Source of the DNA: Bact-08 sp964533215
GTDB taxonomy: Bacteria; Bacteroidota; Bacteroidia; Bacteroidales; UBA932
Reading direction: 5' to 3'
Length of the DNA stretch: 64,000 nucleotides
Assembly (NCBI GenBank): GCA_964533215.1
Contig: CAZHLJ010000003.1
Coordinates: 124,001-188,000, forward strand
The position numbers and the translations under genes are program-made. The first letter of the stretch is position 1; each line of letters begins with the position of its first letter. Shown here one piece after another: positions 50,803 through 59,603 of this stretch. The notes beneath the pieces are model-generated. The model saw nothing but the letters and a program-made list of their open reading frames with translations. It did not search any database and had not been told where the DNA came from.

Positions 50803-51929
50803 TGAAGCCTGAAGAGACAGAGCTCATCCGCCAACTGCGGGATATGGTTGACCAGTTAAAGGATGGCCAAAAGGTGAGTTTTAACCCCGGGGTAATTCCA
50901 GATAGTTCAGATGCTGAACTAAACAGATTAAAAAGCAGTATTCTCTCTCTCTCAAATCAGTACAATGAAAATTATTCATTCATCCTAGACATCTCTTGTG
51001 GACGTCTGGATACTACCCCTCCCAGAAAAAATTCTTTTGCCAATCCTTATAAACAGCTTCATGCCGATTTGAAACATCTTACATGGCAGATTAAGCAGAT
51101 TTCAGAAGGAGATCTTAATCAGCAAGTTTCTTTTTCTGGAGACTTTTCAAGTGCAATTAATAAGATGATTGAATCCTTAAGGGAAAAAAATAGAATTGCA
51201 GAACTAAATGTAAGATATCTTGAAGAGCTTAAAGAACTCAATGCGACTAAAGATCGTTTTTTCTCCATAATTGCTCACGATCTGAAAAACCCATTCAGCG
51301 GGTTGATGGGATTTAGTGAAATCTTGGTAAATGATTTGAAAGAGAACAATCTTGATTCTGCGCTGGAATGTGCGGAAGCGTTAATGACATTGTCTGACAG
51401 GGGATATAAATTGCTTGTTAATCTTCTTGAATGGTCCAGATCTCAATTGAATGCTATAAAAATAGATATTGCTCCCATATCGCTTGCATTTGTTTTAGAA
51501 GAGTGCAAGATACTTGTTTCAGAAAGGGCAGAAAGAAAGAAAATCAGTATCACATGCAATGGATGTGAAGGTATCTATGTAAAGGCTGACGAGAATATGC
51601 TAAAGACTGTGATAAGGAATCTTTTAGGTAATGCCATTAAATTTACTTCAGAAGGTGGAAAGATAATATTGCGCGCAGGCAGAGAAAATGGTTCCGTTTT
51701 CTTTTCCGTTGCAGATAATGGGGTTGGAATAAGTGATGCCAATATTGCAAAGCTGTTCAGAATTGATACGAACTTCACCACCAGAGGCACAAACGATGAA
51801 GAGGGAACTGGCCTTGGTCTTATATTATGTATGGAGTTCATGAAGAAAATGGATGGCGATATATATGTGGAGAGTCAGCTTGGAAAAGGATCTACATTTA
51901 CCATAAAACTTCCCGGTGCAGATATTTAA
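50802..51929 (+). CDS. Soluble sensor histidine kinase coupled to the V4R protein
   Basis: A 375-residue kinase, starting at the ATG at 50802 (MKPEETELIRQL) rather than at the in-frame 50742 codon inside the V4R gene. Residues about 85-128 form a HAMP-like helical segment without a TM helix, then HisKA with His159 (FFSIIAHDLKNPFSGLMGFS), N box NLLGNAIKFTS, G1 VADNGVGISD and G2 EEGTGLGLIL. There is no signal peptide or TM helix, so it is cytoplasmic. No response regulator is adjacent; the partner must lie elsewhere. Input probably comes from the V4R protein. Confidence 0.9.
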   Translation: MKPEETELIRQLRDMVDQLKDGQKVSFNPGVIPDSSDAELNRLKSSILSLSNQYNENYSFILDISCGRLDTTPPRKNSFANPYKQLHADLKHLTWQIKQISEGDLNQQVSFSGDFSSAINKMIESLREKNRIAELNVRYLEELKELNATKDRFFSIIAHDLKNPFSGLMGFSEILVNDLKENNLDSALECAEALMTLSDRGYKLLVNLLEWSRSQLNAIKIDIAPISLAFVLEECKILVSERAERKKISITCNGCEGIYVKADENMLKTVIRNLLGNAIKFTSEGGKIILRAGRENGSVFFSVADNGVGISDANIAKLFRIDTNFTTRGTNDEEGTGLGLILCMEFMKKMDGDIYVESQLGKGSTFTIKLPGADI

Positions 51930-51960
51930 CGGGGATTGTCATAGTTTTTAATACATCCGA

Positions 51961-51990
51961 TACCCATTTTTTTCTTCATTGGTGTCTAAT
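51961..51990 (+). repeat. Direct repeat A, upstream of the FecI-like sigma gene
   Basis: TACCCATTTTTTTCTTCATT followed by GGTGTCTAAT recurs with about four changes at 52596-52625, just before fecR. The paired location before the sigma and anti-sigma genes suggests a regulatory site. Confidence 0.6.
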
Positions 51991-52036
51991 TAAGTAAAAT
52001 CGGTGTATCGTGAAGCAATAATTGTATTTTTGACAC

Positions 52037-52588
52037 ATGAAATTTTCGGAACTGCACATAAGTTTGTTATCCAAAGGAGATAAAAGGGCTTTTTTTCTTC
52101 TATATGATAATTTCTTTACAGCTCTCACGATTTTTGTGCAGAACTTTGGATTGTCCAAAGATGAGTCTGAAGATATTGTGCAAGATGTATTTTGCCGTCT
52201 GAATAACAATTATACCCTTCCGGATAATTTAAATGCTTTCAGGTCTTATCTGTACACCTCTGTAAGGAATAAAAGTTTAAATTACATAAGGGACGAAAAA
52301 CGTCGTAGGATGAACGAGAGTGTTTTTGCAGAACTTAGGGACGATTTGCTGATTTTTGATAAAATTGTAGAAAACGAGTTGTACAGGCAAATGCATCTGC
52401 TTTTAAATGAGATGCCGCCTCAATGTAAAAATATCTTTCAGAGAGTACTCAACGGCGATACCTCAGAAAAAATTGCCAAAGACCTTAATCTATCTATTGA
52501 GACCGTTAAAACCCAAAGGAAAAAAGCCAAACGCATACTTAGAGAAAAATACTTTCTGGTATATAAATCTCTTTATACTTTTTTATAA
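52037..52588 (+). CDS. ECF sigma factor, FecI-like (second PUL)
   Basis: A 183-residue sigma factor. Region 2: LLSKGDKRAFFLLYDNFFTA, DESEDIVQDVFCRLNNNYTL, FRSYLYTSVRNKSLNYIRDE. Region 4: MPPQCKNIFQRVLNGDTSEK, IAKDLNLSIETVKTQRKKAK. It is followed, in the same direction, by fecR, susC, susD and further PUL genes. A -7-like TATTTTTG (52025-52032) stands directly before the ATG. Expected to be released by the FecR at 52639 when the SusC is loaded. Confidence 0.9.
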   Translation: MKFSELHISLLSKGDKRAFFLLYDNFFTALTIFVQNFGLSKDESEDIVQDVFCRLNNNYTLPDNLNAFRSYLYTSVRNKSLNYIRDEKRRRMNESVFAELRDDLLIFDKIVENELYRQMHLLLNEMPPQCKNIFQRVLNGDTSEKIAKDLNLSIETVKTQRKKAKRILREKYFLVYKSLYTFL

Positions 52589-52595
52589 ATTAGAG

Positions 52596-52625
52596 TACCC
52601 ACTTTTTCCTTCATTGGTGTCTTAT
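52596..52625 (+). repeat. Direct repeat B, upstream of fecR
   Basis: TACCCACTTTTTCCTTCATT followed by GGTGTCTTAT, the second copy of the repeat at 51961-51990. It ends 13 bases before the fecR start codon. Confidence 0.6.
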
Positions 52626-52638
52626 CATAAAAAAACAG

Positions 52639-53802
52639 ATGAAGGATTACACACCTTTCGAAATAGCCGACCTTATTCTTGCAAAGAGAAATAATTCTTT
52701 GACGGAAGAAGAGGAACAGCTATTAAGTGAATGGGAAAATAGTTCAGAACAGAATAGTATACTCTATAAGAAATTGCTTAGTGAATCCGTTAGCCCGGAA
52801 ACGATAGAGAAGAGATTTGAGGGTTACTCCTACCAGAAATATTATAAAGAGTGTTGCAGGAAAATTGACAGATCCAAAAGGATTGTCACTGTGAAAATTC
52901 TTAAATGGGCAGCGGTCATGGCAATTCCGCTCACTATAATTTCTGTGTTATATTTTGGCCGGTTTGTAAACGGTGTGAAAATTGAAACACCAATACAAGC
53001 CAAAGCAGATATACATCCTGGTTCATCAAATGCCACACTTATTCTTTCTGATGGTGAGATGGTTGCTTTGGGAGAGAAAAACCTACAAGGGAAAATTGTA
53101 AAGGATAACATTAAAGTAGAAAAAGATACTCTAAAATACGAAAATGTCTCAACTGATAACTTAGCATATAATACTTTGCTGATTCCTAGAGGGGGCGAAT
53201 ATGTGCTTAAATTGTCCGATGGCACAAAGATCTGGCTGAATGCCGAAAGTGAACTTAAATATCCTGTCTCTTTTTCCGGGAAGGAAAGGAGAGTGTATTT
53301 GAAAGGAGAGGGATACTTCAGTGTTGCCAGAAATGAAAAATCGCCATTCAAGGTTATAACGAATGATCACGTGATTTCAGTCCTAGGTACGGAATTCTGC
53401 GTAAGGGCCTACTCCGACGAAAAATACATCACGACCACTTTAGAGAGTGGAAAGGTTTCAGTAAGTGCAGGCAACCGCCAAGCTTATCTTTTACCTGGTC
53501 AGCAGTCTAATGTCAGCAACAGTGAGATTAATGTTAAGGATGTCAACACAGAGTTATACACCGCTTGGCATAATAATAAATATGTATTTGACAATCAGCC
53601 TTTGAGCGAAATATTGCACACTTTGTCCAGATGGTATGATATGGAGATATTTTATGAAAAATCTGACCTTGGCAATATAAGATTTACCGGGGAGCTGATG
53701 AAATACACAGATGTCTTGGACTTTTTAGGAAAGCTGGAGGAGCTGGAAAAAGTCCGCTTTAACGTCAAGGGAAAAAATGTATTAGTAATCTCTTACGATT
53801 AA
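52639..53802 (+). CDS. FecR-type anti-sigma factor (second PUL)
   Basis: A 387-residue anti-sigma factor. The N-terminal cytoplasmic part (FEIADLILAKRNNSLTEEEE) binds the sigma factor; TM helix at about 84-107; FecR domain with IPRGGEYVLKLSDGTKIWLN, ERRVYLKGEGYFSVARNEKS and ITNDHVISVLGTEFCVRAYS; DUF4974 C-terminal domain with DNQPLSEILHTLSRWYDMEI. It is 50 bases from the sigma gene and 42 from susC, in one transcriptional direction. Confidence 0.93.
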   Translation: MKDYTPFEIADLILAKRNNSLTEEEEQLLSEWENSSEQNSILYKKLLSESVSPETIEKRFEGYSYQKYYKECCRKIDRSKRIVTVKILKWAAVMAIPLTIISVLYFGRFVNGVKIETPIQAKADIHPGSSNATLILSDGEMVALGEKNLQGKIVKDNIKVEKDTLKYENVSTDNLAYNTLLIPRGGEYVLKLSDGTKIWLNAESELKYPVSFSGKERRVYLKGEGYFSVARNEKSPFKVITNDHVISVLGTEFCVRAYSDEKYITTTLESGKVSVSAGNRQAYLLPGQQSNVSNSEINVKDVNTELYTAWHNNKYVFDNQPLSEILHTLSRWYDMEIFYEKSDLGNIRFTGELMKYTDVLDFLGKLEELEKVRFNVKGKNVLVISYD

Positions 53803-53844
53803 CAGCCATATAAATTAGTCTTTTAAATCAACCTTTAACATATT

Positions 53845-56800
53845 ATGAAAAAAAAGCTTCAGAAGTTTCCCTTGGCAGGGAAATACAGAACCAGTGTGTC
53901 TCTTCTTCTCCGCTGTTTTTTGATTATGCTGATATTGCTGTGTTTCAGCAATTATAGTTCGGCACAGAATAAAATCAGCATCGAAGTCAAGTCGGAGAGT
54001 CTTAAAAATGTATTAAAAAGAATCCAGTCTCAAGTAACGCTACGTTTCTTGTATTCAAATGACGACGTAAACTCAGTTGTAATCAACGATGTAAAAGTAG
54101 CCAATACTCCATTAAACGAAGCATTGGCGACAGTTCTGAAAGGAACAGGCCTTACTTATGAATTAGGGAAAGACAATATTGTCTATATAAAAAAGGCAAA
54201 GCAGGAGAGTCCGGCAAAGAAAGAAAAAGCCAAAATTTCCGGTAAAGTGACCGACTCTGATAAGCAACCCCTGACAGGAGTAACAGTCATGGAAAGGGGT
54301 ACACAGAACGGAATAGCAACCGACGCCGACGGAAAGTTTGAGATAATTTTGGACAATGCTTCAAATGCTGTCCTCCAGTTCTCATTTGTTGGGATGAAAA
54401 AGAAAGAGGTGATCTATAAGGGGCAGCCTTCACTGATTGTAGTTATGGAGAGTGATGCCCTTGAGATGAAGGAATTTGTAGTAAATGGAATCATGACAAG
54501 AAAGAAGGAGAGTTTCACAGGTTCTTCCTCTTCCTTTACTGTGGATGAATTGAAAATGGTAGCCAGCAGCAACGTCCTTCAGAGTTTGAAAACTCTGGAT
54601 CCATCTTTTGCAATTATTGAGAACAATGAATTTGGATCTGACCCTAACAGATTGCCCGATATTGAAATCCGAGGCAAGAGCAGTGTCATTGGGCTTACTG
54701 ACCAGTACGGCACAGATCCCAATCAACCACTTTTCATTCTGGATGGATTCGAATCTACTCTGGCAGTGATAAGCGACCTGAGTATGGACAGGGTGCAGAG
54801 CATAACTATTCTTAAGGATGCTTCTGCGACAGCCATCTATGGCTCAAAAGCCTCTAACGGCGTTGTCGTTGTGGAGACAAAGCGTCCGGAAGCGGGTAGG
54901 CTTAAGGTTAATTACAACGGCAACCTCTCTTTTAGTTATGCAGATTTATCAGACTACAATCTGATGAACTCATACGAAAAACTGAATTTTGAAAGGTTAT
55001 CCGGATATTACGGTTCTCTTGACAGTTACGGAAATATCGTTGCTGAAGCAAATGAGACAAATTACAATAATAGAATGAAAGAGGTTAAAAGAGGTGTGGA
55101 CACATACTGGCTTAACGAACCTTTAAGATTTGCAGCTTCTCACAAGCATACCCTTTTTGTAGAAGGAGGAGACGAGCATATGCGTTATGGAATCGGAACC
55201 AGTTATGGGAAAACGGAAGGTGTAATGAAATTTTCTGGGAGGGATGTCTTGAATGAGAATATCCGTCTTATTTACAGAAGCGGAAAATTCTCTTTTACCA
55301 ACAACTTTAATTTCGACTATACATTTGCAGAAAGAGAGACAATCCCTTTTTCCAGTTTCTCGAGAGCAAACCCATATTACAGAAAGGTAGATGCTAATGG
55401 GTCACCTACAATGTTACTTGAAAAGTATCAGTATCTGGACATTGCGACATTTACATTGCCTTGGGTATATGTTTACAATCCATATTATGACATGTCCAAC
55501 AACAATTTCAACGAAACATCCACCAGTGCAATCAGGAACAATTTTGAAATGGAGTGGAGCATTAAGGAGGAGCTGAAGCTGAGAGGAAGAATCGGTGTAG
55601 GTAAATCACTGGCAAAAACAGAAGCATTCCACTCTCCTTTCAATTCTGAATTTGCCGGCTACGATGCTTTGAAAAAAGGCACCTACAATGAATCAAATAA
55701 CAATAGCCTGGACTATGACGGAGATTTCAGCTTGACTTATGGCAAGTACATAAACCAGGCTCATTTGATCAATGCAGTCGGTGGCTTCAAGTTCAGTGAG
55801 AACTCTTCCGTTTTCAGCGGGTATGATGTACAGGGATTTATAGATGATGAATTTCGCAACCCTGCCTTTGCAATAGGATATCCGGAGGGAAAGAAATCAG
55901 CTTATTCAGAATCGAAAAGACGTGCATTAAGTTATTATTTCTATGGTGGTTATTCATATAAAAACAGATATCTGCTGGATATCAACTATCGTCTGGACGG
56001 TGCATCTGTATTCGGGGCAGACAAGAAGTTCTCAAATACATGGTCAGTAGGTATCGGATGGAACCTGCACAATGAAGAGTTCTTCCAGAAGATAAGTGGC
56101 ATTGAGCTGCTTAAACTGAGGGCATCAATAGGAAACCCCGGAAACCAAAACTTTGACGATTATATATCTATGAGAATCTACTCCTATAACAATGCAAACA
56201 GTAACCCTTTTGGAGTAAGTACTATAGTAAGTAACTTGGGTAACAGGAATCTTGAGTGGCAGAAGACAATGGACTCCAACATCGGTTTTGACCTTTCAAC
56301 AATGAATAGCAGGCTCAAGATAAACTTCGACTATTTTTACAAAAGTACCGACCCTCTGCTTGTTTTCATAGGCGTTCCTACTTCTGTAGGTACAACAAGT
56401 GTTCCAACTAATCTTGGAAGACAGATTACAAAGGGTCTGACTCTTACAATGAACTACACAATCCTTAAATCCAAGGACTTCAGCTGGATTGGCAATCTTA
56501 ATGTAAGACATCTTACATCTGAATACGGCAACATTGACCGCTCTCTGGATCTGTTTAACAAGGAAAATCGCAGCAAGAACCTGATAAGGTATTATAATGG
56601 AGCAAGCCCTACTGATCTTTGGGCGGTAAGGTCAAAGGGTATCGACCCTGCTACAGGAAGGGAGATATTCCTGGATAAGGAGGGAAATCAAACATTTCTT
56701 CACAGTTATGATGATGAGGTAGTTGTAGGAAACAGTGCTTCTGATGTAGAGGGAGTTGTAGGTACAACTGTCAGATACAAAGGATTCTACTTGTCAGCGA

Positions 56801-57198
56801 ACTTTAGCTATAGATTAGGAGGACAGATCTTCTTACAAACCTTATATGACAAAGTCGAAAATATATCTGCAGGAGAACTCCTGTTGAACCAGGACAAGCG
56901 TGCACTATACGATCGTTGGAAAAAAGAGGGTGATGTTGCTAAGTTCAAGGCAATTTCCCAGACAGAGGTTACTCCAATGTCATCAAGGTTTGTAGCTGAC
57001 AATAATATTTTTTCCTGCGAGTCAATCTCTATGGGTTATGAAAGCAGCTCCAAGTGGCTTCAGAGCTTTGGAGCATCCTCATTCAATATGAGGGCTTATG
57101 TAAATGATATTTTCCGAATCTCTACGGTTAAGAATGAACGTGGACTGGATTATCCTTTTGCTCGCTCGATATCTATATCATTGGGCCTGAGATTCTAA
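53845..57198 (+). CDS. SusC/RagA-family TonB-dependent transporter with STN domain (second PUL)
   Basis: An 1117-residue outer-membrane importer. Signal peptide to about residue 40, STN domain about 44-116, carboxypeptidase-regulatory-like domain about 128-200 (ISGKVTDSDKQPLTGVTVME), TonB-box region MKEFVVNGIM, plug with SITILKDASATAIYGSKASN, and a barrel ending SISISLGLRF. The STN domain couples ligand binding to FecR. With the SusD at 57215 and the GH38 downstream, the ligand is probably a mannose-containing glycan. Confidence 0.95.
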   Translation: MKKKLQKFPLAGKYRTSVSLLLRCFLIMLILLCFSNYSSAQNKISIEVKSESLKNVLKRIQSQVTLRFLYSNDDVNSVVINDVKVANTPLNEALATVLKGTGLTYELGKDNIVYIKKAKQESPAKKEKAKISGKVTDSDKQPLTGVTVMERGTQNGIATDADGKFEIILDNASNAVLQFSFVGMKKKEVIYKGQPSLIVVMESDALEMKEFVVNGIMTRKKESFTGSSSSFTVDELKMVASSNVLQSLKTLDPSFAIIENNEFGSDPNRLPDIEIRGKSSVIGLTDQYGTDPNQPLFILDGFESTLAVISDLSMDRVQSITILKDASATAIYGSKASNGVVVVETKRPEAGRLKVNYNGNLSFSYADLSDYNLMNSYEKLNFERLSGYYGSLDSYGNIVAEANETNYNNRMKEVKRGVDTYWLNEPLRFAASHKHTLFVEGGDEHMRYGIGTSYGKTEGVMKFSGRDVLNENIRLIYRSGKFSFTNNFNFDYTFAERETIPFSSFSRANPYYRKVDANGSPTMLLEKYQYLDIATFTLPWVYVYNPYYDMSNNNFNETSTSAIRNNFEMEWSIKEELKLRGRIGVGKSLAKTEAFHSPFNSEFAGYDALKKGTYNESNNNSLDYDGDFSLTYGKYINQAHLINAVGGFKFSENSSVFSGYDVQGFIDDEFRNPAFAIGYPEGKKSAYSESKRRALSYYFYGGYSYKNRYLLDINYRLDGASVFGADKKFSNTWSVGIGWNLHNEEFFQKISGIELLKLRASIGNPGNQNFDDYISMRIYSYNNANSNPFGVSTIVSNLGNRNLEWQKTMDSNIGFDLSTMNSRLKINFDYFYKSTDPLLVFIGVPTSVGTTSVPTNLGRQITKGLTLTMNYTILKSKDFSWIGNLNVRHLTSEYGNIDRSLDLFNKENRSKNLIRYYNGASPTDLWAVRSKGIDPATGREIFLDKEGNQTFLHSYDDEVVVGNSASDVEGVVGTTVRYKGFYLSANFSYRLGGQIFLQTLYDKVENISAGELLLNQDKRALYDRWKKEGDVAKFKAISQTEVTPMSSRFVADNNIFSCESISMGYESSSKWLQSFGASSFNMRAYVNDIFRISTVKNERGLDYPFARSISISLGLRF

Positions 57199-57214
57199 TA
57201 TTTACTTTATAACG

Positions 57215-58693
57215 ATGAATAAAATGAAAAATATATTTAAATACTCTTTGATAGCACTCTTGTTTCTAACGAGTTCTTGCGAATCCTGGATTGATATCAA
57301 ACCGACCGACCGACTTACAGAGGATATGGTGTTTTCAAGTAAAGCAGGTTTTCTAAAGGCTCTGAACGGAGTTTATATAGAGCTTAATTCTACCACGCTG
57401 TACGGACAGAACCTGACTGCCGGCATGATTGATGGCATGGCGCAATACTATACGCTGACATCGAGCTCTTCCAACATATACTACAATTTTGCAAAATACA
57501 CTTATACTGATGCAACTGTAAAAAGCACGTTTGATCAGATCTGGCAGAAGACCTACAAGCTTATAACCAATTGCAATATAATACTAGAGAAATGCGGAGA
57601 ATCCAACCCTTTGCTGCCGGGAGCATATTTTGGGATAGTCAAGGGAGAGGCTCTGGCTTTGAGAGCGATGCTTCATTTCGATATGTTACGCCTTTTCGGC
57701 CCTGTCTATTCTCAGGGGAGCTCAACTCTCTGTATACCTTATATGACCACGGCAGACCAAGAGATACAGCCGCTTTTGTCGGCTCAGGCTATTGCTGACA
57801 ATATTATCAAGGATCTGAAGGATGCAGCGACCATTCTTGAAGCATCTGATCCTGTCCTCACTTCAGGAGTTAGGAACTATGCAGATGCTGCTGGTGTGAA
57901 CGATATGAATTACAGGCAATACCGTCTCAACTATTTTGCTGTTAAGGCACTGCTTGCAAGAGCATATCTTTGGAAAGGTGATAAAGCTAATGCTCTGACA
58001 GTTGCAGAAGATATTATTGGCAAAGCACAGGTTCCGGGATCAGAGATATTTCCTTTCGTAACCAATGCTAATGCGACTAATTCAACAATACCGGACAGGG
58101 TGTTTTCTACCGAAGTGCTCTTCTCGCTGTACTACATGAACAGGGTGAGTATTCAGAACAATCTGTTTGCCCCGACCTTACAGTCTAACGCCAGACTTAC
58201 TTTTGCAGGGACTCTCACAAGTGGAAGGGTAAACGACTTGTATGAGGATAAAAATGATTACAGGTACAAGATGTGGGCTAGCTACAACAACAATGGAACA
58301 AATGTCCTTTACTTGAGAAAATACGAGGATGTGACTGATGCTTCCGGAAAAGCAAATGCATGGAGATATATGGTGCCATTGATCAGACTTAGTGAAGTTT
58401 ACCTTATAGCAGCAGAGTGCACGGACAATCTGACACTGGCAACGCAATACCTGAATAAAGTACGTAACAGCAGAAGTTGCTTCAGTGTTTATCCTACATC
58501 TGCCGATGGGCTCATGACATATATCTCCGCTGAATTCCGTAAGGAGATGATCGGGGAGGGGCAGCTATTCTATTTCTATAAAAGAATTGGGGCTCTCAAC
58601 ATACCAAATGGATCAATACTTACAGGTAATATGAATGTTACACTTAATAATTATGTTGTCCCATTACCGGTAAGTGAGACCAGTCAGAGATAA
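57215..58693 (+). CDS. SusD/RagB-family surface lipoprotein (second PUL)
   Basis: A 492-residue lipoprotein (lipobox LTSSC, Cys23, after the second Met). The N-terminal WIDIKPTDRLTEDMVFSSKA is typical SusD_N; the C-terminal RagB/SusD part contains YMVPLIRLSEVYLIAAECTD and LNKVRNSRSC, ending PLPVSETSQR. It pairs with the SusC 16 bases upstream as the glycan-binding lid. ATG at 57215 and at 57224 are both possible starts. Confidence 0.94.
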   Translation: MNKMKNIFKYSLIALLFLTSSCESWIDIKPTDRLTEDMVFSSKAGFLKALNGVYIELNSTTLYGQNLTAGMIDGMAQYYTLTSSSSNIYYNFAKYTYTDATVKSTFDQIWQKTYKLITNCNIILEKCGESNPLLPGAYFGIVKGEALALRAMLHFDMLRLFGPVYSQGSSTLCIPYMTTADQEIQPLLSAQAIADNIIKDLKDAATILEASDPVLTSGVRNYADAAGVNDMNYRQYRLNYFAVKALLARAYLWKGDKANALTVAEDIIGKAQVPGSEIFPFVTNANATNSTIPDRVFSTEVLFSLYYMNRVSIQNNLFAPTLQSNARLTFAGTLTSGRVNDLYEDKNDYRYKMWASYNNNGTNVLYLRKYEDVTDASGKANAWRYMVPLIRLSEVYLIAAECTDNLTLATQYLNKVRNSRSCFSVYPTSADGLMTYISAEFRKEMIGEGQLFYFYKRIGALNIPNGSILTGNMNVTLNNYVVPLPVSETSQR

Positions 58694-58723
58694 ATTAGTC
58701 TAACATATTACAAAAGAAAAATT

Positions 58724-59581
58724 ATGAAAAAAATATCATATTATCTTATTGCTGCAAGTATAACAATATTAGGGTTGACCTCTTGCGAAAAGGAGCTGAT
58801 GTCGTACGAAGGTCTTGAGGGTGTATACTTTGCCGTCCAGAGCGGATCATCATGGGGATCAGATAAATCATGGCCTTACATGCCATATACCAATCTTGAG
58901 TTCATTAAAGTCGCAGGAAACCAGACCACTTTAAACATCAAGGTGATGGCGACAGGGCCTCTTAAAGAGCATGACCGTACATTTAAAGTCGAAGTCAACC
59001 CTGACAGTACCACTGCAGTATTAGGAGTGCATTATGATGCGATACCTGCAGAGGTGTCAATTCCGGCAAATAGCTGTGTAGCCTATATACCGGTAGTTTT
59101 ACACAGGACACCGGAGATGAAGACCACAAAGCTAACTCTGGGGCTCAGACTGGTTGCCAACAAAGATTTTGCACTCTCATTCACACATTGGGATGCCGTT
59201 CCAGGTTTTACCTCCGGTACTGTCTATCCTACATTTGATGCATCCCTTCACTCTATTATAATAAGCGACTTTCTGGTTCAGCCTGCTGTCTGGACAGGCT
59301 CTGTAAACTCAATAGGGCAGGAAACAGGCCTTTGGGGCGCTTTCTCAAGGAAAAAGCTCGATAGGATGTGTGCGCGTTTTAATCTGACTTACAATGACTT
59401 TATGAGTACAACCACAATGCCTCTTGTCCTCCAGAGATTGATAACCACTGCTGTATCCAAAGATTTGATAGAGCTTTACAACAAGCATACACCGGTTCTG
59501 GAAGATGACGGCAGACTTATGTACTTAGGAGAGTGCCCGTGGTCATCATATCCCGGAGTGCCTTGGGTTCCTGAGTACTAA
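58724..59581 (+). CDS. DUF4843-type PUL lipoprotein
   Basis: A 285-residue lipoprotein (lipobox LTSC, Cys21). It has the DUF4843 pattern: SYEGLEGVYFAVQSG, TTLNIKVMATGPLKEHDRTF, VEVNPDSTTAVLGVHYDAIP, and a C-terminal half with LWGAFSRKKLDRMCARFNLT. DUF4843 proteins occur directly after SusD in many PULs and are thought to be surface glycan-binding or structural lipoproteins. Gap of 30 bases from susD. Confidence 0.88.
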   Translation: MKKISYYLIAASITILGLTSCEKELMSYEGLEGVYFAVQSGSSWGSDKSWPYMPYTNLEFIKVAGNQTTLNIKVMATGPLKEHDRTFKVEVNPDSTTAVLGVHYDAIPAEVSIPANSCVAYIPVVLHRTPEMKTTKLTLGLRLVANKDFALSFTHWDAVPGFTSGTVYPTFDASLHSIIISDFLVQPAVWTGSVNSIGQETGLWGAFSRKKLDRMCARFNLTYNDFMSTTTMPLVLQRLITTAVSKDLIELYNKHTPVLEDDGRLMYLGECPWSSYPGVPWVPEY

Positions 59582-59603
59582 CTAATTTATTTATAATCAG
59601 ATT

